From: Flavobacteriaceae bacterium
GTDB lineage: Bacteria; Bacteroidota; Bacteroidia; Flavobacteriales; Flavobacteriaceae
DNA: 64,000 nt
Direction: 5' to 3'
NCBI GenBank assembly: GCA_019634365.1
Contig: JAHQVM010000007.1
Span: forward strand, 1 to 64,000
The position numbers and the translations under genes are program-made. Shown here in pieces: positions 8,950 through 17,186 of this stretch. Under the pieces are notes generated by a model. The model did not search any database. It saw only the letters and a list, made by a program, of their open reading frames with translations, and was not told the DNA's origin. Within the stretch, counting starts at the first letter, position 1, and each line of letters opens with the position of its first letter.

Positions 8950-10746
8950 TTAGTCGTTCAGCTTAAGAACTGCCATAAATGCTTCCTGCGGAATTTCAAC
9001 ATTTCCCACGGCACGCATGCGTTTCTTACCCTTCTTCTGCTTCTCCAGAAGTTTACGTTTACGGGAAATATCACCTCCATAACATTTGGCGGTAACATCT
9101 TTCCGCAATGCCTTTACGGTTTCACGTGCAATAATCTTGGCACCAATGGCCGCCTGAATCGGGATGTCGAACTGTTGCCGTGGAATGAGCTGGCGAAGCT
9201 TTTCACACATTTTCTTTCCAATATCGTACGCATTGTCTTGGTGCAATAATGCGGAAAGGGCGTCTACGGTTTGTCCATTTAATAGTACGTCCACTTTCAC
9301 CAATTTCGAAGAGCGCATCCCAATAGGACTGTAGTCGAAAGAAGCATAGCCTTTGGAAACGGTTTTTAGACGATCGTAAAAATCGAATACGATTTCTGCC
9401 AAAGGCATATCGAACATCAATTCCACACGTTCGGTGGTAAGGTAGGTTTGGTTGGTAATCTGTCCCCTTTTTTCAATACACAAGGACATTACGGGACCTA
9501 CGAAATCGGCCTTGGTAATAATGGTCGCCTTTATGTAGGGTTCTTCAACACGATTTAGGGTAGAAGGTTCGGGTAAATCACTTGGGTTATTTACCAGGAT
9601 GACATCATCGGGTGCTCGGTTGGTGAAGGCATGGTAGGATACGTTGGGAACCGTTGTAATTACGGTCATATCGAACTCACGCTCCAAACGTTCTTGAATG
9701 ATTTCCAGGTGCAGCATTCCCAGAAATCCACATCGGAACCCGAAACCGAGTGCTGCCGAGCTTTCAGGTTGGAAGACCAAGGAGGCATCGTTCAATTGCA
9801 GTTTTTCCATTGAGGCTCGAAGTTCTTCGTAATCTTCAGTATCCACCGGATATATACCGGCAAACACCATGGGTTTCACATCTTCAAAACCTTCAATGGC
9901 ATTTTCGGTTGGGGTTTTAGCATCGGTAATCGTATCACCCACTTTTACTTCGCGAGCATCCTTAATACCTGTAATCAAGTAACCCACATCCCCGCAAGTA
10001 ATTTCTTTCTTCGGGGTTTGTTTTAGGTGCAAGGTTCCTACCTCATCGGCAAAATAGTTTTTGCCGGTTGCCACAAACTTGATTTGCTGCCCTTTCTTTA
10101 TAGACCCATTCATAATACGGAAATAGGTTTCCACACCACGAAAAGGGTTATAAACGGAATCGAAAATCAGAGCCTGCAGTGACTCATCTGGATTTCCTTT
10201 AGGAGCTGGGATTCTATCGATAATGGCAGTAAGGATCTCTTCAATCCCAATACCAGTTTTCGCACTGGCAGGAATTACCTCTTCCGCATCGCAACCCAAA
10301 AGGTCAACAATATCATCGGTCACTTCCTCGGGATTGGCAGAAGGCAGGTCTACCTTATTAAGGACCGGAATGATTTCGAGATCATTCTCTAGGGCCAAAT
10401 ACAAGTTGGAAATGGTCTGCGCTTGTATACTTTGTGCTGCATCCACTACCAAAAGGGCTCCTTCACAAGCAGCAATGGAACGGGAAACTTCGTAGGAGAA
10501 GTCTACGTGCCCAGGAGTATCGATAAGATTTAATATATATTCTTCACCATTGTGGGTATAGTCCATCTGAATGGCGTGGCTCTTAATGGTAATACCACGC
10601 TCACGCTCCAGATCCATATTGTCCAAAAGTTGGTTTTGTGCTTCACGTTGTGTCACCGCTCCTGTAAAATCCAAAAGGCGATCTGCCAAAGTACTTTTAC
10701 CATGGTCGATATGGGCAATGATGCAAAAATTGCGAATGTTCTTCAT
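8950..10746 (-). CDS. lepA: Elongation factor 4 (LepA), back-translocating ribosomal GTPase
   Basis: A 598-residue translational GTPase. The G-motifs are clear: AHIDHGKST (P-loop), DTPGHVDF (G3), NKVD (G4) and SAKTG (G5). The LepA-specific C-terminal domain ends with ...[20 protein letters not shown]..., the universally conserved lysine-rich tail. LepA acts on ribosomes, probably during 30S assembly or stalled translation. The frame extends upstream to a TTG at 10776, but the family starts at [17 protein letters not shown], which is the ATG at 10744-10746. The gene appears monocistronic. Confidence 0.98.
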   Translation of the reverse strand: MKNIRNFCIIAHIDHGKSTLADRLLDFTGAVTQREAQNQLLDNMDLERERGITIKSHAIQMDYTHNGEEYILNLIDTPGHVDFSYEVSRSIAACEGALLVVDAAQSIQAQTISNLYLALENDLEIIPVLNKVDLPSANPEEVTDDIVDLLGCDAEEVIPASAKTGIGIEEILTAIIDRIPAPKGNPDESLQALIFDSVYNPFRGVETYFRIMNGSIKKGQQIKFVATGKNYFADEVGTLHLKQTPKKEITCGDVGYLITGIKDAREVKVGDTITDAKTPTENAIEGFEDVKPMVFAGIYPVDTEDYEELRASMEKLQLNDASLVFQPESSAALGFGFRCGFLGMLHLEIIQERLEREFDMTVITTVPNVSYHAFTNRAPDDVILVNNPSDLPEPSTLNRVEEPYIKATIITKADFVGPVMSLCIEKRGQITNQTYLTTERVELMFDMPLAEIVFDFYDRLKTVSKGYASFDYSPIGMRSSKLVKVDVLLNGQTVDALSALLHQDNAYDIGKKMCEKLRQLIPRQQFDIPIQAAIGAKIIARETVKALRKDVTAKCYGGDISRKRKLLEKQKKGKKRMRAVGNVEIPQEAFMAVLKLND

Positions 10747-10891
10747 AGGTTCGTTCGTCCACCAATTAGGCCGCAAATATAGTGCAATTTAACTGCTTTT
10801 TTATTGAAATCTAGCCTATTGTTTCGCCCTCAGGGTGTAGGGTCATTTTAAAGATGCCCGAAATTGCCTTATGAAAGATTGCTAATTTGAG

Positions 10892-10899
10892 TATTTTTG
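10892..10899 (+). promoter_or_regulatory. Candidate -7 element of the dusB promoter
   Basis: TATTTTTG matches the Bacteroidota -7 consensus TAnnTTTG. It lies only 8 bp before the dusB ATG at 10908, so the transcript would begin almost at the start codon. The best TTG for a -33 box (10864-10866) is 25 bp away, longer than the usual 19-21, so the call is tentative. Confidence 0.4.
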
Positions 10900-10907
10900 C
10901 ATCGACT

Positions 10908-11900
10908 ATGGTAAAGATAGGAGACATAGAGGTTGGAGCATTTCCGTTGTTGCTTGCGCCAATGGAAGATGTAAGCGATCCACCGTTCCGCGCATTGTGC
11001 AAGGAACAAGGTGCCGATGTGGTATATACGGAGTTCATCTCTTCTGAAGGTTTGATTCGTGACGCTGCCAAAAGTGTCATGAAGTTGGATATCTACGAGA
11101 AAGAACGTCCGGTTGGGATTCAGATTTTTGGTGCTGTTTTGGAGTCCATGTTGCGCAGCGTGGAAATCGTGGAAGCCAGTGGGCCGGATATCATTGACAT
11201 CAATTTTGGCTGTCCCGTAAAAAAAGTGGTGAGTAAAGGTGCCGGAGCGGGAATCTTGAAAGATATCGACCTCATGGTGAAGCTAACCGAAGCCATGGTA
11301 AAACACACCAAATTACCAGTAACCGTTAAAACGCGTTTGGGATGGGATCACGATTCCATAAAAATCGTTGAGGTAGCAGAAAGGCTTCAGGATGTGGGTT
11401 GTAAAGCTATTTCCATCCATGGTCGCACCAGAGCCCAGATGTATAAAGGAGATGCCGATTGGGTACCGATTGCCGAAGTGAAGAATAACCCTAGAATGCA
11501 CATTCCCGTATTTGGAAATGGTGATGTAAATTCACCAGAGCGTGCCAAAGAAATGCGTGATGTCTATGGTTTGGACGGTGCAATGATTGGTCGGGCTAGT
11601 ATAGGCTATCCTTGGTTCTTTCGGGAAGTAAAGCACTATTTTGAAACGGGCACCCACTTAGCCCCGCCTACCATGGTAGAACGTGTGGAGGCTGCGAGAA
11701 GGCACCTGAAAATGTCGATCGATTGGAAGGGAGAAAAACTAGGGGTTTTCGAAACCCGCAGGCATTACACGAATTATTTTAAAGGCATTCCAGACTTCAA
11801 GAAATACCGAATGAAAATGGTAACCAGCGATGATTCCGCTTCAGTCTTTGAAGCCTTTGATGAGGTGCTGGAGAAATTCGGGGATTTTCAGTTTGCTTAA
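10908..11900 (+). CDS. dusB: tRNA-dihydrouridine synthase B
   Basis: A 330-residue FMN enzyme that reduces uridine to dihydrouridine in the tRNA D-loop. It shows the family motifs LAPMEDVSDPPFR near the N-terminus, DINFGCPVKKVV (catalytic Cys in NFGCP), KTRLGWD, ISIHGRTR and GNGDV, in the normal order for the Dus TIM barrel plus C-terminal helical domain. A TTG-initiated extension to 10887 is possible, but the ATG at 10908 starts right before the first strand and lies just after a -7-like promoter. It converges with the LolC-like permease gene, overlapping by 4 bp. Confidence 0.96.
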   Translation: MVKIGDIEVGAFPLLLAPMEDVSDPPFRALCKEQGADVVYTEFISSEGLIRDAAKSVMKLDIYEKERPVGIQIFGAVLESMLRSVEIVEASGPDIIDINFGCPVKKVVSKGAGAGILKDIDLMVKLTEAMVKHTKLPVTVKTRLGWDHDSIKIVEVAERLQDVGCKAISIHGRTRAQMYKGDADWVPIAEVKNNPRMHIPVFGNGDVNSPERAKEMRDVYGLDGAMIGRASIGYPWFFREVKHYFETGTHLAPPTMVERVEAARRHLKMSIDWKGEKLGVFETRRHYTNYFKGIPDFKKYRMKMVTSDDSASVFEAFDEVLEKFGDFQFA

Positions 11901-13102
11901 TCCAACAGCTTTTCAGTCACTTTTAAGGAGGCGACTTTCGACGCCAAAGCTCCCAGTGCAGTAATGGTAGTTAACACCAACAGCAGGTTGAGCACATTAA
12001 ACCGAACGGGATACGCCAATGTGGGTGTTATGGGCACAAACCCAAACCACAGTTGGAGCAAGACAGCTACGGCACCCAGAAAAAGTCCAATGGTAACGCC
12101 CAAAAGGGTCATCATTAAACCGTTGTAAAAAAAGATTCGCCGTATTTCCCGAATGGTTAAACCCAAAAAATAGAGGGTTCTAATGTTGCCCCTTTTTTCT
12201 AGGATCACCATTATTATGGTTCCTGCCAAATTGAAAATGGCTATGGCCGCTATGAGGCTCAGGAAAAAATAAACGAAAACATATTCGGCGTTCAACATTT
12301 TGTAAAGAGCATCATTCTGTTGAATCCGATTCTTTATAACCACCTCTTGGGGAAAGAGCCCAGATAGTTGAGTCACGATATTTTCTTCCGCAATCATTGG
12401 ATCGAGTTTGAACTCCAAATAGGAAACCTTCAGGGAATCCAATCCCAGTAAATCCCTGGCAAAGGGCAGGTCCGAAAAAACGTATTTGCTATTGAGGTCA
12501 TCATTGATTTCGTAGACTCCACTGGAAACGACCTTTCTTTTGGAAAAAGCGGAAGAAGGATCCAAAATATTGATCTGTCCAGTTCCCGGCTTAGGAACAT
12601 AAACCTCCAATAGATTGCCATAATCCCTAGGGGGTAGCGACAATTTGCTCGAAATTCCATACCCTACCACCACCTCATCCTGATGGGGAATCAACCAATC
12701 TCCTGCAAACAAGATACTATCGGTGGGGATTACATTTTGGTATTGGGTATCGACTCCTTTAATATAGGTGATGTGATTTTTCCCTTTGTATTGCAGAAAC
12801 ACGCGCTCTTCAATAACCTTGGATACAGCCTCGACCCCTTCTACTTCTTGCAACTGCAGGAATTGTTCAGGTGTAATGGCGAGGGTTTTGCCCTTGGCGG
12901 GGCTTATCTTAAGGTCGCTGTCGAAAACATTGGTGAATTGCAGGGCAAAATGTTTCAACCCTGAAAAACCGGAGAGCACAATGAACAAAGCCATAGAACC
13001 CAAGATCACGGCTACCACGGCTATTCCCGAAATGATATTTACGGCGTTGCGGTTGCTTTTGGAAAACAAATAACGCTTGGCTATGTAGACGGGATACCTC
13101 AA
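11897..13102 (-). CDS. LolC/LolE-like ABC transporter permease (FtsX/MacB fold)
   Basis: A 401-residue inner-membrane protein with one N-terminal helix (residues 20-45, ISGIAVVAVILGSMALFIVL), a large periplasmic MacB-like domain (about 50-260), and three C-terminal helices. This is the topology of LolC/LolE, which release lipoproteins from the inner membrane. The frame directly follows an in-frame stop (the rbfA TAG), so TTG at 13100-13102 (MRYPVYIAKRYLFSKSNRN) is the only start that keeps the conserved N-terminus. It follows rbfA by 6 bp. No ATPase partner (LolD) is in this window. A role in lipoprotein sorting is family-based inference. Confidence 0.88.
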   Translation of the reverse strand: MRYPVYIAKRYLFSKSNRNAVNIISGIAVVAVILGSMALFIVLSGFSGLKHFALQFTNVFDSDLKISPAKGKTLAITPEQFLQLQEVEGVEAVSKVIEERVFLQYKGKNHITYIKGVDTQYQNVIPTDSILFAGDWLIPHQDEVVVGYGISSKLSLPPRDYGNLLEVYVPKPGTGQINILDPSSAFSKRKVVSSGVYEINDDLNSKYVFSDLPFARDLLGLDSLKVSYLEFKLDPMIAEENIVTQLSGLFPQEVVIKNRIQQNDALYKMLNAEYVFVYFFLSLIAAIAIFNLAGTIIMVILEKRGNIRTLYFLGLTIREIRRIFFYNGLMMTLLGVTIGLFLGAVAVLLQLWFGFVPITPTLAYPVRFNVLNLLLVLTTITALGALASKVASLKVTEKLLD

Positions 13103-13108
13103 AAAAAC

Positions 13109-13504
13109 CTACTTCTTTTTGCGTTGCTCGAGGAGATCTGGATCTTTAATGGGATTTTCCTCCCCTTTAACAGCTTGTTCGATGCGGTCGATATAATCGA
13201 GCGAATCATCGTTGTAAAAACTGAGGTCTGGCATTTTTCTTAGCTGGTCCTTGGTAAGCTGGGCCATTTTATGCTTTATGGAAGGGGTAATGGCATTGAT
13301 TTCACTCACGATGGTCTCGGCCTTTTCCGAAGGAAAAACACTTACATAGACCTTTGCGATCGAAAGGTCGACCGTTACATTAACCTTGGAAACGGAAATA
13401 ATGATGCCCATCTGTCCAGCTTCCCGCAACATATTCTGTAATAAGGAGGAAAGGTCCTTTTGTAAGACCCCTGCGATTTTCTTTTGCCTATTGCTCTCTG
13501 TCAT
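13109..13504 (-). CDS. rbfA: 30S ribosome-binding factor A
   Basis: A 131-residue KH-fold protein needed for late 30S maturation and cold growth. Visible family features are the N-terminal ESNRQKKIAGVLQKDLSSLL helix, the central strands VTVDLSIAKVYVSVFP, and the conserved LRKMPDLSFYNDDSLDYIDRI near the C-terminus. A lysine-rich tail (EQRKKK) is typical. The start is ATG. It is the first gene of a two-gene operon with the LolC-like permease, an arrangement often seen in flavobacteria, and is divergent from mce. Confidence 0.96.
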   Translation of the reverse strand: MTESNRQKKIAGVLQKDLSSLLQNMLREAGQMGIIISVSKVNVTVDLSIAKVYVSVFPSEKAETIVSEINAITPSIKHKMAQLTKDQLRKMPDLSFYNDDSLDYIDRIEQAVKGEENPIKDPDLLEQRKKK

Positions 13505-13562
13505 GCTGCAAAAATACTATAATTAATTAGGAATGAGCTAAAGGTCATCCCCTTGGGTTTTG

Positions 13563-13570
13563 TAATTTTG
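13563..13570 (+). promoter_or_regulatory. Candidate -7 element of the mce promoter
   Basis: TAATTTTG fits TAnnTTTG and lies 25 bp upstream of the mce ATG. No convincing -33 TTG at the usual distance was found, so it is reported with reserve. Confidence 0.4.
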
Positions 13571-13595
13571 AAAATTAAGAACGAATTATATTTCC

Positions 13596-14003
13596 ATGAA
13601 TAAGATTGAACATATAGGTATAGCCGTTAAGGATTTGAAAGCTGCCAATAGTGTCTACGAAAGTCTATTGGGATACGAACATTATAAAACCGAAGAGGTA
13701 GCCGGTGAAGGGGTTACCACCTCTTTTTTTAAATGTGGCGAGAGTAAGATAGAGTTGCTCGAGGCCACCCGCGAAGACAGCCCGATTGCTAAGTTCATTG
13801 AAAAAAGGGGTGAGGGGATCCACCATATTGCCTTCGCTGTAGACGACATCATAGCAGAAAAGGAACGGCTGAAGGAAGAGGGTTTCAGGGTTCTTAACGA
13901 AGAACCCAAACGTGGTGCGGACAATAAATGGGTGGTTTTTTTACATCCTAAGTCGGCTCATGGCGTATTGGTAGAGCTTTGTCAGGAGATAAATCAGAAA
14001 TAG
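13596..14003 (+). CDS. mce: Methylmalonyl-CoA epimerase
   Basis: A 135-residue vicinal-oxygen-chelate enzyme that interconverts (R)- and (S)-methylmalonyl-CoA in propionate and odd-chain/branched-chain catabolism. The metal ligands are at the usual places: H5 region (KIEHIGIAV), the GEGIHHIAFAVDD strand, and VELCQE at the end. The length and the two beta-alpha-beta-beta-beta repeats agree with the family. No mutase gene is in the window. The start ATG is followed by the exact family opening MNKIEHIGIAVKDL. Confidence 0.95.
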   Translation: MNKIEHIGIAVKDLKAANSVYESLLGYEHYKTEEVAGEGVTTSFFKCGESKIELLEATREDSPIAKFIEKRGEGIHHIAFAVDDIIAEKERLKEEGFRVLNEEPKRGADNKWVVFLHPKSAHGVLVELCQEINQK

Positions 14004-14004
14004 T

Positions 14005-14035
14005 TTTGCTAAAATTATAAAGTATTATACCTTTG
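14005..14035 (+). promoter_or_regulatory. Consensus Bacteroidota promoter of the tRNA gene
   Basis: TTTG at 14005-14008, a 19-bp spacer, and TACCTTTG at 14028-14035 match the TTTG-N19-TAnnTTTG promoter exactly. Transcription would start near 14042, giving a leader of about 40 nt before the tRNA at 14082. It lies immediately after the mce stop. Confidence 0.8.
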
Positions 14036-14081
14036 CCGCTCGTTTTTTCTGTATGTTGAACAAGCGCTCAGAAAGTTCGAA

Positions 14082-14155
14082 GGTCCCATAGCTCAGCTGG
14101 TTAGAGCACCTGACTCATAATCAGGGGGTCCTTGGTTCGAGCCCAAGTGGGACCA
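14082..14155 (+). tRNA. tRNA with CAU anticodon (Met elongator or Ile2)
   Basis: A full cloverleaf of 74 nt can be drawn. The acceptor stem is GGTCCCA with TGGGACC plus discriminator A; the D-arm is GCTC...GAGC; the anticodon stem CCTGA/TCAGG surrounds the loop CTCATAA (anticodon CAT); the T-arm is CTTGG-TTCGAGC-CCAAG. CCA is not encoded. CAU tRNAs can be elongator Met, or Ile2 whose C34 is changed to lysidine by TilS; the initiator is excluded because the acceptor's first pair is G-C. I cannot separate Met from Ile2 by eye. Confidence 0.95.
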
Positions 14156-14260
14156 CAAATTTTTTGGAAAGAAGACAATTTAATTGAAAAAAAGCAGTTA
14201 ATATTTTTTTGATAACTTCAATTTTACTTTGTTGTTTAAAAAAAATTATTACATTAGCCG

Positions 14261-14494
14261 ATGTATATGCGACCCCAAATCGTAACTATAGCAACCTTAG
14301 TGCTATTTCTTGCAAATAGTACATTAATGCTTGGACAATCTAAAGGCAAAGATGCTGGACCGCCAGAACCTGCCTTAAGAACCCCGGGTGAACTTCCTAT
14401 TGACAGCGGTTTCTACATCTTACTTATTGCAGGAATTATTTACGGAGCCTACGTGCTTTTACAGAAAAGAAAGGCTAAAAATATCCTTGACTAA
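14261..14494 (+). CDS. Small PID-type (PID-CTERM-like) membrane protein
   Basis: A 77-residue protein with a signal peptide (VTIATLVLFLANSTLMLGQ), a short Pro/Gly-rich middle, then ELPIDSGFYILLIAGIIYGA and a basic tail (LLQKRKAKNILD). The pattern is a short mature region, a PID motif, one membrane helix and a basic end. It matches the small PID-CTERM-like proteins widespread in Bacteroidota, thought to be handled by an exosortase-type sorting system. The function is unknown. Its last 20 bp overlap the end of ribE, which converges from the other strand. No exosortase gene is in the window. Confidence 0.75.
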   Translation: MYMRPQIVTIATLVLFLANSTLMLGQSKGKDAGPPEPALRTPGELPIDSGFYILLIAGIIYGAYVLLQKRKAKNILD

Positions 14495-15065
14495 GCCGCT
14501 TTAGGTATTTTCCAATAACATCAAACTCCAGATTTACCGAGCTTCCCTTTTCAATATTTTTGAAGGTGGTATGATTGTAGGTGTACGGTATTATAGCCAC
14601 ACTAAATTCGTTTTCTTTGGAATTTACTACGGTAAGACTTACACCGTTCACTGTAATAGACCCTTTTTCAATGGTTACATTGCCAAAAGAGGTGTCATAG
14701 CCAAAAGTAAAGACCCAGCTACCATCCATAGTATCTACCGATAAACAAGTTCCCATCTGGTCCACATGCCCCTGAACCATATGCCCATCCAGTCGATCCC
14801 CTAATTTCATGGCCCTTTCAAGATTTACAAAACTTCCCACCTCGAGCTCGCCCAAGTTGCTTTTGTCCAGGGTTTCCTTAATGGCTGTGACCACGTATTC
14901 GTCGTTGTGTATTTCAACCACGGTAAGGCATACCCCATTATGAGCAACACTCTGATCGATTTTCAATTCTTGAGTAATGCTGGATTTAACGGTTATATGA
15001 AGGTTCTCGGTTTCTTGTGCAAGGGCGGTTATTTCCCCAATAGTCTCGACAATTCCTGTAAACAT
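14475..15065 (-). CDS. ribE: Riboflavin synthase, alpha subunit
   Basis: A 196-residue trimeric enzyme that dismutates two 6,7-dimethyl-8-ribityllumazine molecules to riboflavin. It has the expected internal duplication of two lumazine-binding barrels: the N-terminal repeat opens MFTGIVETIGEI and contains SVAHNGVCLTV; the second repeat contains GHVDQMG and GSITVNGVSLTVV. The C-terminal helix is normal. It is divergent from pdxA with 58 bp between the starts, and converges with the small PID protein gene. Confidence 0.97.
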   Translation of the reverse strand: MFTGIVETIGEITALAQETENLHITVKSSITQELKIDQSVAHNGVCLTVVEIHNDEYVVTAIKETLDKSNLGELEVGSFVNLERAMKLGDRLDGHMVQGHVDQMGTCLSVDTMDGSWVFTFGYDTSFGNVTIEKGSITVNGVSLTVVNSKENEFSVAIIPYTYNHTTFKNIEKGSSVNLEFDVIGKYLKRLSQGYF

Positions 15066-15078
15066 GAATTAAATGGGT

Positions 15079-15086
15079 TACATTTG
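15079..15086 (+). promoter_or_regulatory. Candidate -7 element of the pdxA promoter
   Basis: TACATTTG fits TAnnTTTG and lies 37 bp upstream of the pdxA ATG at 15124, inside the ribE-pdxA divergent spacer. The -33 region lacks a clear TTG. Confidence 0.4.
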
Positions 15087-15123
15087 TGCTACAAAAATAA
15101 TACATTAATAAGTAGTGACATCC

Positions 15124-16188
15124 ATGTCCAAAAATGAAAAAATTGTAGTCGGAATATCTATTGGCGACCTAAATGGGATTGGCAGTGAGGTGGTATTAAA
15201 AACATTTCAGGATAGTAGAATGCTGGATTTTTGCACCCCCGTTATTTTCGCTTCGGTAAAACTGATGTCTTTCTTCAAAAAAAACTATGGTTTGGAGATG
15301 AACCTACATGGAATCGATAATGTATCGGGCATCGTGCACAAAAAGATTAACGTACTTAATGTTTGGAAAGAACCTGTAGATATTGATTTTGGCAAGGAAG
15401 ACCCCAAAATTGGGGCGTATGCTGTCAAGTCATTGGAGGCGGCAACCCGAGCATTGAAAGCGTCGCAGATCGATGTTTTGGTTACAGCACCCATTAACAA
15501 GAGTAATGTGCAGTCTGATACTTTCAAATTTCCAGGCCATACCGATTATTTGGCTCAGGAATTGGGCGGAAACAGCCTTATGCTCATGGTAACAGAAGGC
15601 CTTAAAGTTGGGCTGTTAACGGACCATGTAGCGGTAAAGGATGTTCCAGGAACCATTACACGCGAGCTGGTTGAAAAGAAAATCAATACCATTCATAAGA
15701 CGTTGGTTGAGGACTTTGGGATTGTAAAGCCTAAGATTGCTGTATTAGGAATAAACCCGCATAATGGTGATAATGGGGTTATTGGTGATGAAGATGACAC
15801 CGTTCTTAAACCGGCCTTGGACAATATCCGGAATAATGGTAAAATCGTGATGGGACCCTACGCAGCAGATAGTTTTTTCGGATCTGGCAACTACAAGCAT
15901 TTTGACGTAGTCATTGCATCCTATCATGATCAAGGGCTCATCCCCTTTAAGACACTGTCTTTCGGAAAAGGGGTGAATTATACGGCAGGATTGAGTAAAA
16001 TTCGCACGTCTCCTGACCATGGAACGGCCTACGATGTGGCTGGCAAGAATATGGCCAATGCCGATTCTTTCAAAGAGGCGGTCTTTGCGGCGCTTCACAT
16101 ATATCGCAAACGCCGTGATTACAAGGCTTTTTCAGAAAACCCCTTAAAAACCAACCGCAAGAAATTAGCCCCAAAAAAGAATTCATAA
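15124..16188 (+). CDS. pdxA: 4-hydroxythreonine-4-phosphate dehydrogenase
   Basis: A 354-residue NAD-dependent enzyme of the DXP-dependent pyridoxal phosphate pathway; it oxidises and decarboxylates 4-phosphohydroxy-L-threonine. Motifs seen are GISIGDLNGIGSEV, PINKSNV, FPGHTDYLA (metal ligand His), GINPHNGDNG (metal His) and the ASYHDQGLIP loop with the third metal His, then GTAYDVAGK. A GTG nine bases upstream (15115) is a possible start, but the ATG at 15124 (MSKNEKIVVGISIGDLNG) is normal for the family. Confidence 0.97.
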   Translation: MSKNEKIVVGISIGDLNGIGSEVVLKTFQDSRMLDFCTPVIFASVKLMSFFKKNYGLEMNLHGIDNVSGIVHKKINVLNVWKEPVDIDFGKEDPKIGAYAVKSLEAATRALKASQIDVLVTAPINKSNVQSDTFKFPGHTDYLAQELGGNSLMLMVTEGLKVGLLTDHVAVKDVPGTITRELVEKKINTIHKTLVEDFGIVKPKIAVLGINPHNGDNGVIGDEDDTVLKPALDNIRNNGKIVMGPYAADSFFGSGNYKHFDVVIASYHDQGLIPFKTLSFGKGVNYTAGLSKIRTSPDHGTAYDVAGKNMANADSFKEAVFAALHIYRKRRDYKAFSENPLKTNRKKLAPKKNS

Positions 16189-16194
16189 TTCGAA

Positions 16195-16223
16195 TTGGGA
16201 AATTAAAATATTTTTTATCTTTG
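16195..16223 (+). promoter_or_regulatory. Promoter of the yceD-rpmF-fabH-accBC operon
   Basis: TTG at 16195-16197, an 18-bp spacer, and TATCTTTG at 16216-16223 give a near-perfect Bacteroidota promoter. The expected start is near 16230, leaving a leader of about 38 nt before the yceD ATG. Confidence 0.7.
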
Positions 16224-16267
16224 CAGCCGCCTTATTCGTAAGGGGATAGCAAAATTTAGGTGTGATT

Positions 16268-16801
16268 ATGAAGGAAATGAAAGAATATACCATTCCTTTT
16301 GTAGGATTAAAAGTCGGGGAACACGCCTTTAAATTTGATATCGAAAACACGTTCTTTGAGCATTTCGAATACGACGAATTTAATGATGTCAACATCATTC
16401 TGGATGTAGCACTGAATAAGAAAACAACATTGCTGGAGTTTTCGCTGCGATTTGACGGGAAGGTTAATGTAAATTGTGACCTTACCAATGAACCCTTCGA
16501 TCAACCTATTGAGGGCGATTATCATTTTGTGGTTAAATTTGGTGAAGAATACAATGATGAGTTGGAAGATATTTTGATCCTTCCCCACGGAAGCTATCAG
16601 GTAAATATCCAACAGCAAATCTATGAATCCATTGTGCTTTCTATACCTGCACGGAGGATCCATCCAGGAATTGAAGACGGTACATTGCAAAGTGATATAC
16701 TCGAAAGGCTTGAAGAATTGAGCCCAAAGGAAGAAAAGGAGACCGAAGAGGAAACCGATCCAAGATGGGACGACTTAAAAAAACTATTAACGGATAAATA
16801 A
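16268..16801 (+). CDS. YceD/DUF177 family protein (23S rRNA accumulation)
   Basis: A 177-residue acidic protein of the YceD/DUF177 family, needed for normal 23S rRNA levels in other bacteria. It starts MKEMKEYTIPFVGLKVGEH; an upstream GTG at 16262 is less likely. Family features are the C-D-L-T-N-E-P strand (NVNCDLTNEPFDQPI) and the acidic C-terminal tail (PKEEKETEEETDPRWDDLKK). It is 8 bp upstream of rpmF; the yceD-rpmF pair is conserved across bacteria. The Cys pair that some family members have is reduced to a single Cys. Confidence 0.9.
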   Translation: MKEMKEYTIPFVGLKVGEHAFKFDIENTFFEHFEYDEFNDVNIILDVALNKKTTLLEFSLRFDGKVNVNCDLTNEPFDQPIEGDYHFVVKFGEEYNDELEDILILPHGSYQVNIQQQIYESIVLSIPARRIHPGIEDGTLQSDILERLEELSPKEEKETEEETDPRWDDLKKLLTDK

Positions 16802-16809
16802 GATAAGTA

Positions 16810-17007
16810 ATGGCACATCCTAAGAGAAAAATCTCTAAAACTAGAAGAGATAAAAGAAGAACGCATTACAAAGCCTCAGCTCCAAAAATAGCTACAGATC
16901 CAACGACTGGAGAAGCTCACCTATATCATAGAGCTCACTGGCACGAAGGAAAACTATACTACAGAGGTCAGGTAGTAATTGATGCAACCGAAGAGGTAGA
17001 AGCATAA
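16810..17007 (+). CDS. rpmF: 50S ribosomal protein L32
   Basis: A 65-residue basic protein starting [20 protein letters not shown], the universal L32 opening. It has no CxxC pairs, so it is the zinc-free form of L32. The C-terminus ([16 protein letters not shown]) is usual for Bacteroidota. It follows yceD by 8 bp and is followed by a terminator-like hairpin before fabH. Confidence 0.97.
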   Translation: MAHPKRKISKTRRDKRRTHYKASAPKIATDPTTGEAHLYHRAHWHEGKLYYRGQVVIDATEEVEA

Positions 17008-17029
17008 TTACAGATACATAAAGACGTTG

Positions 17030-17067
17030 AACTCTCACGATCCCAGTTTGGATGTGGGAGTTTTTTA
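17030..17067 (+). terminator. Terminator-like hairpin after rpmF
   Basis: The stem aactctcac(gatcc) pairs with (ggat)gtgggagtt, with one G-U pair and a short loop, followed by six T at about 17061-17066. It probably ends or thins the yceD-rpmF transcript before fabH. Confidence 0.75.
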
Positions 17068-17186
17068 TTAGCACTCATCGTAGGTCAAAAACGAATAATT
17101 TTTAGGTTGTTTTTGATTAAAAATTAGTAATTTTCACTCCTTTTTAAAGGTTTTTTGCCTTGTTTAGTGAATTTTAATTCGATTTT

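Noticed and set aside
10747-10776. Longer lepA frame starting at TTG
   Set aside because: The universal LepA start MKNIRNF is at the ATG 10746; the extra ten residues are unlike the family.
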